From contig CAJXHQ010000182.1 of NCBI GenBank assembly GCA_913054485.1, forward strand, positions 1 through 6,654: a stretch of 6,654 bases of DNA, written 5' to 3'. The translations under genes and the position numbers were made by a program. Source of the DNA: an uncultured Paracoccaceae bacterium (GTDB taxonomy: Bacteria; Pseudomonadota; Alphaproteobacteria; Rhodobacterales; Rhodobacteraceae). Under the pieces are notes generated by a model. It did not search any database and was not told the DNA's origin. It saw nothing but the letters and a program-made list of their open reading frames with translations. This document shows, piece after piece, positions 1 through 6,654 of this stretch; position 1 is the first letter of the stretch; each line of letters starts with the position of its first letter.

Positions 1-1050
1 CTCCGCCAGCAGCATGTCCGAGATGAATTTGCACTTCACCGGATCGCCGACCATCACCGGGATGATATGGCTGGGGTTCGGGATATGCGGAATGCCGAGC
101 ACGTCCAGCTTGGCACGCACCTCGGCGACGCGCTCCTGCTGCTGATCACGCTCGATATTGGATTGCTTCAGATGGCGGATCGAGGCCGCAGCCCCGGCGG
201 CCACCGCGGGCGGCAGGGCGGTGGTGAAGATGAAGCCGCTGGCAAAGCTGCGCACAAAATCGCAGAGCGCCGCGCTGGCCGCGATATAACCGCCGACAAC
301 GCCGATGGCCTTGCCCAGTGTGCCCTCGATCACCGTCAGCCGGTCCATCAGCCCCTCACGCTCAGCGATGCCGCCGCCGCGCGGCCCGTAAAGGCCAACC
401 GCGTGCACCTCGTCCAGATAGGTCATGGCGCCGAACTCATCCGCGACGTCGCAGATCTCTTTGATCGGGGCGATGTCGCCGTCCATCGAATAGACGGATT
501 CAAAGGCGATCATCTTGGGCGCGTTAGACGGCGCCGCAGCCAGTTTGGCGCGCAGGTCATCGACGTCATTGTGCTTCCAGATCACCTTTTCGGCGCGCGA
601 ATGGCGGATGCCTTCGATCATGCTTGCGTGGTTGAGACTGTCGGAGAAGACGATCATGCCCGGGATCCTGGCCGCCAGCGTGCCAAGCGCGGCCCAGTTG
701 GAGACATAGCCCGAGGTGAACAGCAGCGCCGCTTCCTTGCCGTGCAGGTCCGCCAGTTCCTGCTCAAGCAGAACATGGGCGTGGGTGGTGCCGGAAATAT
801 TGCGGGTGCCCCCCGCCCCGGCGCCGGAGGTATCCAGTGCCTCGTGCATGGCGTCCAGAACCTTCGGGTGCTGGCCCATGCCGAGATAGTCGTTGGAACA
901 CCAGATCTTCACGTCGCGGCGGGTCTCGCCATCGGTCTGCTGCGCCTGCGGGAAAGCGCCGCGGCGGCGTTCCAGGTCGATGAAGACACGGTAGTTGCCC
1001 TCATCCTGCAAGGTTTGCAGGCTCTCCTCGAAATAGCGTTCGAAATCCAT
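1..1050 (-). CDS. hemA: 5-aminolevulinate synthase (C4 pathway), 3' end outside the window
   Basis: It condenses glycine with succinyl-CoA to 5-aminolevulinate, the first committed step of haem (and bacteriochlorophyll) synthesis in alphaproteobacteria; it is a cytoplasmic PLP enzyme. Reading leftwards from the ATG at 1050-1048, 350 codons are open to the window edge; the family is about 400-410 residues, so roughly the last 55 are missing. The N-terminus ([12 protein letters not shown], then [14 protein letters not shown]) is typical HemA. Visible sites include the glycine-rich [14 protein letters not shown] stretch (residues 76-89), [12 protein letters not shown] with His141, [13 protein letters not shown] with Asp213 and His216, and the PLP lysine Lys247 in GTLGKAIG. 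These fall one residue before His142, Asp214, His217 and Lys248 of the Rhodobacter capsulatus enzyme. A strong GGAGG lies 7 nt before the start (1062-1058). The related ligases BioF and Kbl are unlikely given the N-terminus. The gene is divergent from a Crp/Fnr regulator, with FNR-like boxes between them. Confidence 0.96.
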   Translation of the reverse strand, partial: MDFERYFEESLQTLQDEGNYRVFIDLERRRGAFPQAQQTDGETRRDVKIWCSNDYLGMGQHPKVLDAMHEALDTSGAGAGGTRNISGTTHAHVLLEQELADLHGKEAALLFTSGYVSNWAALGTLAARIPGMIVFSDSLNHASMIEGIRHSRAEKVIWKHNDVDDLRAKLAAAPSNAPKMIAFESVYSMDGDIAPIKEICDVADEFGAMTYLDEVHAVGLYGPRGGGIAEREGLMDRLTVIEGTLGKAIGVVGGYIAASAALCDFVRSFASGFIFTTALPPAVAAGAAASIRHLKQSNIERDQQQERVAEVRAKLDVLGIPHIPNPSHIIPVMVGDPVKCKFISDMLLAE

Positions 1051-1086
1051 GGCTGGGCCTCCGGTCACTGGCGTCTGTATTTCTGT

Positions 1087-1100
1087 CTGATGCAGATCAT
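1087..1100. promoter_or_regulatory. FNR/DNR-like box, proximal to hemA
   Basis: CTGAT-GCAG-ATCAT has a perfect TGAT-N4-ATCA core and matches the TTGAT-N4-ATCAA FNR/DNR consensus at all but the outermost base on each side. Its centre lies 43-44 bp upstream of the hemA ATG. It overlaps the predicted hemA -10 element and start point, a position that would suit repression rather than activation. Binding is inferred from the motif and from the neighbouring Crp/Fnr gene only. Confidence 0.5.
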
Positions 1101-1101
1101 G
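1096..1101 (-). promoter_or_regulatory. Candidate -10 element of the hemA promoter
   Basis: On the minus strand this reads CATGAT, four of six matches to TATAAT. The start point would be about 1089-1090, giving a leader of about 39 nt that contains the GGAGG ribosome site. The FNR/DNR-like palindrome at 1125-1138 is then centred at about -41.5 to -42.5, the usual place for class II activation by this family, which would explain the lack of a good separate -35. The hexamer alone is weak; the call rests on its spacing to the box. Confidence 0.4.
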
Positions 1102-1124
1102 GCGCAGGACTGGCGAATGCCGCC

Positions 1125-1138
1125 ATGACTATGGTCAA
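1125..1138. promoter_or_regulatory. FNR/DNR-like box, distal to hemA (candidate activator site)
   Basis: On the minus strand this is TTGAC-CATA-GTCAT: one half-site is the full TTGAC and the other differs from GTCAA only at the last base. This is the TTGAY-N4-RTCAA pattern bound by FNR, DNR and NNR-type regulators. It is centred 38 bp further from hemA than the proximal box and fits a class II activator position for the candidate hemA promoter. The TTGACC within it also resembles a sigma-70 -35 hexamer, but no -10 follows at 16-18 bp. It could also act on the divergent regulator gene, whose start is about 136 bp away. Confidence 0.55.
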
Positions 1139-1140
1139 GA

Positions 1141-1204
1141 GTACGGGCGCAGCCGCCACCATCGGAGCTGTGCGGCAGTAGAGGGGGCCGGCAAGGCCCG
1201 GTAC
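1141..1204. repeat. Imperfect inverted repeats in the regulator's upstream region
   Basis: GTACGGGC (1141-1148) can pair with GCCC-G-GTAC (1196-1204, one bulged G). Inside lies GCCGC (1152-1156) against GCGGC (1172-1176). A different pairing, GGGCC (1185-1189) with GGCCC (1195-1199), would exclude the outer stem. If transcription of the regulator starts to the left of this stretch, these could form leader structure. There is no T-run, so it does not look like a terminator. In GC-rich DNA such short arms can be chance. Confidence 0.25.
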
Positions 1205-1253
1205 TTATGAACAGAAGACGCATGATTTCCCGCCACAGCGGGGGCAGGAACCC

Positions 1254-1258
1254 AGGGG
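1254..1258 (+). promoter_or_regulatory. Ribosome binding site supporting a TTG start
   Basis: AGGGG lies 9 nt before the TTG at 1268-1270. There is no ATG or GTG in this frame between the upstream in-frame TGA (1223-1225) and the TTG, and the ATG at 1275 is in another frame that stops after 12 codons. The site therefore favours TTG as the start of the Crp/Fnr-family gene. Confidence 0.6.
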
Positions 1259-1267
1259 TACCCGAAT

Positions 1268-1972
1268 TTGGCGCATGAACAGCACAAGGCGATTGCCCGC
1301 AACTCGCTCCTGATCCGTTCGCTTCCCGACCATCACATCGAAACCCTGCTGTCGCGGGCCTCTTTCCGGCATTATGACCGCGGCGAGACGATCTTCCTGC
1401 AGGATGAAGAAGCCAACGAGATCCATGTGGTGCTCGACGGCTGGGTGAAATTGTTCCGCATCGCGCCCAACGGATCCGAAGCGGTGGTGAGCGTCTTTGC
1501 CCGCGGCGAAAGCTTCGGCGAGGCCGTGGCGCTGAAAGGCACCTGCTACCCGGTCTCGGCCGAGGCGGTGTCCCCGGCAGAGGTAATGCATATCCCGTCG
1601 TCGCTGCTGGTCTCGCTAATGAAAGAAGACCCGCAGATCGGCATTTCGATCCTCGCCTCGACTTTCACCCATCTGCATTCCCTGGTGGAGCAGCTGGAGC
1701 AGCTGAAAGCGCAGACCGGCGCGCAGCGGGTGGCGGAATTCCTGCTGAAGCTGTGCCACAGAGACGCCGGCGCCTGCGAGGTGGTTCTGCCCTACGACAA
1801 GGTGCTGATCGCCGGCCGTCTGGGCATGAAACCCGAGAGCCTGAGCCGCGCCTTCGGACGGCTTAAGTCCGCAGGCGTGAGAATCCAGCGCAACCACGCG
1901 GTCATCGACGACGTGCAAGTGCTGCGCGACTACGCCGAGGTTGACCCGGCGGAGTCCTGGTCAAAGGGCTGA
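1268..1972 (+). CDS. Crp/Fnr-family transcriptional regulator (DNR/NnrR-like, no FeS cysteines)
   Basis: This is a 234-residue DNA-binding regulator of usual length for the family. It has an N-terminal cyclic-nucleotide-binding-like beta domain (about 15-115), a long dimerisation helix (about 118-150, with VEQLEQLKAQTGAQRVAEF following) and a C-terminal winged helix-turn-helix (about 155-215). The recognition helix PESLSRAFGRLK carries Glu190, Ser193 and Arg194, equivalent to Glu209, Ser212 and Arg213 of E. coli FNR, so TTGAY-N4-RTCAA-type sites are expected. The only cysteines are 93, 163 and 170, so the N-terminal FNR iron-sulfur cluster is absent. The Arg of Crp's cAMP-phosphate pocket is also missing (YPVSAEA region). 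The signal is therefore probably neither a 4Fe-4S cluster nor cAMP; haem/NO sensing as in DNR is possible but unproven. The start is TTG. It is divergent from hemA and convergent with aglK. I cannot assign a specific name such as dnr or nnrR. Confidence 0.9.
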   Translation: MAHEQHKAIARNSLLIRSLPDHHIETLLSRASFRHYDRGETIFLQDEEANEIHVVLDGWVKLFRIAPNGSEAVVSVFARGESFGEAVALKGTCYPVSAEAVSPAEVMHIPSSLLVSLMKEDPQIGISILASTFTHLHSLVEQLEQLKAQTGAQRVAEFLLKLCHRDAGACEVVLPYDKVLIAGRLGMKPESLSRAFGRLKSAGVRIQRNHAVIDDVQVLRDYAEVDPAESWSKG

Positions 1973-1981
1973 CTCCCCCGC

Positions 1982-3073
1982 TCAGCGGTAGAGCAGCGAC
2001 TGGCCGTTATGGAACAGATGCACCTTGTCCGGGTCCGCTGCCAGCCGCACACGCTTGCCGCGCAGGCCCTCGTGAATGCCGGGCAGCTTGCCGATCAGCG
2101 GGTCTTTGCCCTGCCCTGACTGGAAATAGAGCACGGTCACCTCGCCCAGCGCCTCGACAATATCGACCACGCTGTCGATGACAGCCGCGCTGTTTTCTGT
2201 CTCTACCAGATCTTCGGGACGCACGCCCGCATTGACCTTCAGCCCCATGTCAGAAGGAACCGTTGGCACGGTGGAGGTGATCACGTCGCCGCTGTCCAGC
2301 TTCACACTGGTCACATCACCTGTTTCCACGATTTCACCTGGTACAAGGTTCATCGCCGGGGAGCCGATGAACTGTGCCACAAATTCATTCTCGGGCCGCT
2401 CATACAGATCCAGCGGCGTGCCGACCTGGGCAATGCCTTTGTTGGCCAGCACCACGATGCGGGTGGCCAGTGTCATTGCCTCCACCTGATCATGGGTGAC
2501 GTAGATCATCGTGCTGTCGGGCATGCTCTCCTTCAGCTGGGCAATCTCGATCCGAGTCGCCACACGCAGGGCGGCATCGAGGTTGGAGAGCGGTTCGTCG
2601 AACAGGTAGACCTGCGGGTCGCGCACGATGGAGCGGCCGATCGCAACCCGCTGCCGCTGCCCGCCGGACAGCGCCTTGGGCAGCCGGTCCAGATAGTCTT
2701 CCAATTGCAGGATGCGGGCCGCGTTGGCAATCGCGGCCTCGATCTCCTCTTTCGGCTTGCCCGCGATCTTCAGCGCAAAGGCCATGTTGTCGCGCACCGT
2801 CATATGCGGGTAGAGCGCGTAGGACTGGAACACCATGGCAATGCCACGCTGCGCCGGCGGGATCTCGTTCACCACCTGACCGCCGATCTCCAGCGTGCCG
2901 CCGGTGATCCGCTCCAGCCCGGCGATCATCCGCAACAGGGTGGACTTGCCGCAGCCCGAGGGGCCGACAAAGACGATCAGCTCCCCCTGCTGGATGTCCA
3001 GGTTGATGTCATTCAGGACGTTGACGGACCCTGCATAGGTCTTCTCAACCCCGGTCAGTTTCAGATTGGCCAT
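1982..3073 (-). CDS. aglK: Alpha-glucoside ABC transporter, ATP-binding protein
   Basis: This 363-residue MalK/UgpC-type ATPase powers sugar import and would sit on the cytoplasmic face of the AglF-AglG permease. Visible motifs are Walker [10 protein letters not shown] (37-45), the Q-loop Gln83, signature LSGGQRQR (135-142), Walker B VYLFDE (155-160), D-loop SNLD (163-166) and H-loop His194. The C-terminal OB-fold regulatory region follows, with GSPAMNL (237-243) and GVRPED (283-288). Length and domain order are normal for the family. The start ATG at 3073-3071 is preceded by GGGGAGG, 5 nt away. It is the last gene of the operon, 21 bp after aglA, matching the F-G-A-K order of the S. meliloti agl operon; the symbol rests on that context, since MalK-type ATPases are hard to tell apart and may serve several permeases. 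Its stop lies 9 bp from the stop of the convergent Crp/Fnr gene. Confidence 0.9.
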   Translation of the reverse strand: MANLKLTGVEKTYAGSVNVLNDINLDIQQGELIVFVGPSGCGKSTLLRMIAGLERITGGTLEIGGQVVNEIPPAQRGIAMVFQSYALYPHMTVRDNMAFALKIAGKPKEEIEAAIANAARILQLEDYLDRLPKALSGGQRQRVAIGRSIVRDPQVYLFDEPLSNLDAALRVATRIEIAQLKESMPDSTMIYVTHDQVEAMTLATRIVVLANKGIAQVGTPLDLYERPENEFVAQFIGSPAMNLVPGEIVETGDVTSVKLDSGDVITSTVPTVPSDMGLKVNAGVRPEDLVETENSAAVIDSVVDIVEALGEVTVLYFQSGQGKDPLIGKLPGIHEGLRGKRVRLAADPDKVHLFHNGQSLLYR

Positions 3074-3094
3074 TTGTTCCTCCCCTGACCCTTG

Positions 3095-4747
<1,653 letters not shown>

Positions 4748-4771
4748 AAGCGTCGTTCCGTGAGTGAGGGA

Positions 4772-5920
4772 TTATTTGACCGAGCCGGCCAGAAGGCCGC
4801 GCACCAGGTATTTCTGCATGGCGAAGAAGACGATCAGCGGCACCGCGATGGACACAAAGGCCGAGGTCGCCAGGATCTCCCAGTTGCCGCCGCGGGTGCC
4901 CAGCATCTCAACGATCTGCTTGGTCATCACCGTGGTTTCACCCGTCGAGTCGATCAGGAACACCATAGCCACCAGGAGGTCGTTCCAGGTCCACAGGAAC
5001 TGGAAAATCGCAAAGCTGGCCAGCGCCGGGAAAGACAGCGGCAGGATGATACGGGTGAAGATCTGGAAGTCGGTGGCACCGTCCACGCGGGCGTTCTCAA
5101 TAATGTCGCGCGGGATGCCGACCATGTAGTTCCTGAGCAAGTAGATCGCCAGCGGCAGGCCAAATCCGGTGTGTGCCATCCAGACGCCGAGGTAGCCCTT
5201 GCCGATCCCAATTTCGTTGTGGAATTTCAGCAGCGGGATCAGCGCCAGTTGCAGCGGCACCACCAGCAGGCCGACGATGGCGGCGATCAGCAGCGCGCGG
5301 CCGGGGAACTCCATCCAGGCCAGCGCATAGGCCGCAAAGGCCGCCACCAGGATCGGGATGATTGTGGCCGGGATCGTCACCGTCAACGTGTTGAAGAACG
5401 CCTTGGCCATATTGTCCGTGGCCCCGCCCGAAATCAGGATCTTGTCGTAGTTTGCCAGCGTGAACTCCGGCGGCACTTCGGCGGTCACAAAGACCCGCGG
5501 GCCGCGGCGGCCGGTGAACTCTTCTTCGCCCTCCAGCCGGTAAGAGCCGTCAGCCTCCACCGTCAGGCGGCCGCCCCGGCGCAGCGCGGCGGTGTCACCG
5601 GGCTGGTAGGCGTCGATTTCCTTGGCGTTGGTGCCCCAGACAGTGATGACCGAGGTAGACTCCGCATCAAACAGGCTGCCTTCGATGACAAACAGCCCCT
5701 CCGCCTGCACCTGCGTTTCAGGTGCGGCAGTGCGCAGCGTCAGGTTCTGCTGCGAGGGGAACAGCGCCTTCCACCAGCCGCTTGTGGCGATCTGATCCGC
5801 GGTGCGGAAGGACGACACGAACAGCCCGACAGTGGGGAACAGCCACAGGATGACAAGCACCGCGGCGGAGAGGTGAACGGCCCAGACAAGGCCGGATTTC
5901 TGTCCTGCAATGGAACTCAT
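4772..5920 (-). CDS. aglG: Alpha-glucoside ABC transporter permease with extra soluble domain
   Basis: This 382-residue inner-membrane permease of the MalG family pairs with AglF. TM1 is at about 11-38, then comes a soluble stretch of about 120-130 residues (about 40-168), then five further membrane segments at about 172-203, 208-232, 242-263, 296-323 and 352-371. The EAA loop that contacts the ATPase is ENARVDGATDFQIFTRIILP (275-294). The soluble insert is rich in predicted beta strands and charged residues (for example GGRLTVEADGSYRLEG) and makes the protein about 90 residues longer than E. coli MalG (296). Topology places it in the periplasm. The start at 5920 is chosen because GGAGG lies 5 nt upstream; an in-frame ATG at 5944 would overlap aglF and lacks that support. 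The gene follows the aglF stop by 10 bp, so translational coupling is likely. Confidence 0.92.
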   Translation of the reverse strand: MSSIAGQKSGLVWAVHLSAAVLVILWLFPTVGLFVSSFRTADQIATSGWWKALFPSQQNLTLRTAAPETQVQAEGLFVIEGSLFDAESTSVITVWGTNAKEIDAYQPGDTAALRRGGRLTVEADGSYRLEGEEEFTGRRGPRVFVTAEVPPEFTLANYDKILISGGATDNMAKAFFNTLTVTIPATIIPILVAAFAAYALAWMEFPGRALLIAAIVGLLVVPLQLALIPLLKFHNEIGIGKGYLGVWMAHTGFGLPLAIYLLRNYMVGIPRDIIENARVDGATDFQIFTRIILPLSFPALASFAIFQFLWTWNDLLVAMVFLIDSTGETTVMTKQIVEMLGTRGGNWEILATSAFVSIAVPLIVFFAMQKYLVRGLLAGSVK

Positions 5921-5925
5921 TTCGG

Positions 5926-5930
5926 CCTCC
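5926..5930 (-). promoter_or_regulatory. Ribosome binding site deciding the aglG start
   Basis: On the minus strand the aglF stop TGA (5933-5931) is followed directly by GGAGG, then 5 nt, then ATG (5920-5918). This supports the downstream ATG over the in-frame ATG at 5944 inside aglF, and suggests ribosomes ending aglF can restart at aglG. Confidence 0.75.
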
Positions 5931-6654
5931 TCAGCGCATTTCACGGCGGGCGTTGTAGACGTTCCAGACCAGGATCGGCGTCACCAGAAGCATGATCACC
6001 ATGGCACTGGCCGACCCCACGCCCCAGTCATTGGAGCGGAACAGCTTGTCGAACATGTAATTGGCCAGAACCTGCGTCTCCCACTGGCCGTTGGTCATCG
6101 CAAAGACGATGTCAAAGACCTTCAGCACCACGATGGTGATGGTGGTCCAGACCACCACGATGGTTCCGATGATCTGCGGCACTTTGATCTTGAAGAAGAT
6201 CTGGAACGGCCCGGCCCCGTCGACAATGGCGGCCTCGACCGTTTCTTCCGGGATGCCGCGCAGGGCAGCGGAGAGGATCACCATGGCAAATCCGGTCTGG
6301 ATCCACACCAGCACGATCATCAGGAAGAAATTGTTCCAGAAGGGGATGGTCAGCCAGGTCTGCGGATCCTCGCCGCCGAAAAAGACATAAAGCGCATTCA
6401 GCACCCCGATCTGCTCGGTCCCCGGCGGGCGGGCGTCATAGACCAGCTTCCAGATCACCGCGGCCCCCACAAAGGAGATCGCCATCGGCATGAAGATCAG
6501 CGACTTGGCGATATTGCCCCAGGAGATCCGGTCGGTCAGCTGGGCTGCCAGCTGTCCAAAGGCGGTGGAGGCGGCGGGCACGAACAGCAGCCACAGGAAG
6601 TTGTTCTGCAGCGCTTCCCTGAATTTCCCTTCCGCCGTCATCTGCCGGTAGTTG
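5931..6654 (-). CDS. aglF: Alpha-glucoside ABC transporter permease, 5' end outside the window
   Basis: The C-terminal 240 residues of a MalF-type inner-membrane permease are visible. The frame is open to the window edge and reads NYRQMTAEGKFREALQNN; NYRQM resembles the stretch before the transmembrane core in this family, so the Met at 6641 is almost certainly internal. Visible membrane segments, counted from the window edge, lie at about 17-39, 51-71, 106-132, 160-185 and 216-234. The EAA loop is EETVEAAIVDGAGPFQIFFKIKVP (about 136-159), the contact to the ATPase. Other marks are FMPMAISFVGAAVIWKLVYD and the C-terminal VWNVYNARREMR. It is the first permease gene in the visible operon, 10 bp before aglG. 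The missing N-terminus should hold at least one membrane segment. The periplasmic binding protein aglE would be expected just upstream, beyond the right edge. Confidence 0.92.
   Translation of the reverse strand, partial: NYRQMTAEGKFREALQNNFLWLLFVPAASTAFGQLAAQLTDRISWGNIAKSLIFMPMAISFVGAAVIWKLVYDARPPGTEQIGVLNALYVFFGGEDPQTWLTIPFWNNFFLMIVLVWIQTGFAMVILSAALRGIPEETVEAAIVDGAGPFQIFFKIKVPQIIGTIVVVWTTITIVVLKVFDIVFAMTNGQWETQVLANYMFDKLFRSNDWGVGSASAMVIMLLVTPILVWNVYNARREMR

Noticed and set aside
67..1128. A 353-codon open frame on the plus strand across hemA
   Set aside because: The minus strand is an unmistakable HemA with all catalytic residues; the plus-strand product resembles nothing and has low-complexity Arg/Ala/Gly composition.
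1185..1199. GGGCC-GGCAA-GGCCC hairpin as an intrinsic terminator
   Set aside because: It lies upstream of both divergent genes, where no transcript needs to end, and has no T-run.
1205..1591. A minus-strand frame with a Cys-rich end (RCGGKSCVFCS) overlapping the regulator's 5' end
   Set aside because: The CxxC-like pattern at first suggested a small metal-binding protein, but it lies at the C-terminus of a frame antisense to the regulator gene, with no other support.
1978..1988. CCGC-TCA-GCGG palindrome at the convergent junction as a bidirectional terminator
   Set aside because: A 4-bp stem with a 3-nt loop and no T-run on either strand is too weak to call.
5921..5944. aglG start at the ATG 5944-5942
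   Set aside because: It would overlap the end of aglF and has no good ribosome site, whereas the ATG at 5920 has GGAGG 5 nt upstream.
5931..6641. aglF as a complete 236-residue gene starting at 6641
   Set aside because: The frame stays open to the window edge, NYRQ precedes the Met in frame, and MalF-type permeases need more N-terminal sequence including at least one more membrane segment.

Overview
The window looks like a chromosomal segment of a GC-rich alphaproteobacterium, most likely of the Rhodobacteraceae (Roseobacter group). This is inferred from three things: the C4-type HemA sequence, the Crp/Fnr-family regulator beside it, and a sugar ABC operon matching the aglEFGAK alpha-glucoside system described in Sinorhizobium meliloti. 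No rRNA, tRNA, mobile element or CRISPR array is visible.

Left part (1-1972): hemA (5-aminolevulinate synthase) runs leftwards off the window edge. It is divergent from a gene for a Crp/Fnr-family regulator of the DNR/NnrR-like type, which lacks the N-terminal iron-sulfur cysteines of FNR and starts with TTG. The 217-bp gap between them (1051-1267) holds two FNR/DNR-like palindromes. One is placed where a class II activator would sit for a leftward hemA promoter. The other overlaps that promoter's predicted -10 and start site. The simplest reading is that haem precursor synthesis is tied to oxygen or nitrogen-oxide state, through this regulator or a related one. The half of the gap nearest the regulator holds only weak inverted repeats and no convincing promoter.

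Right part (1982-6654): four tightly packed leftward genes form the distal part of an alpha-glucoside uptake and hydrolysis operon, in transcription order aglF (5' end outside the window), aglG, aglA, aglK. AglF and AglG are the two membrane permeases, AglK is the ATPase, and AglA is a cytoplasmic GH13 alpha-glucosidase that would split the imported disaccharide. The periplasmic binding protein AglE, and probably a LacI-type regulator, are expected just beyond the right edge.

The two modules converge at 1972/1982 with only 9 bp between stop codons and no recognisable terminator. I see no clearly new biological system here. The points most worth checking are the paired operator-like sites at hemA, the extra soluble domain in AglG, and the very tight convergent junction.
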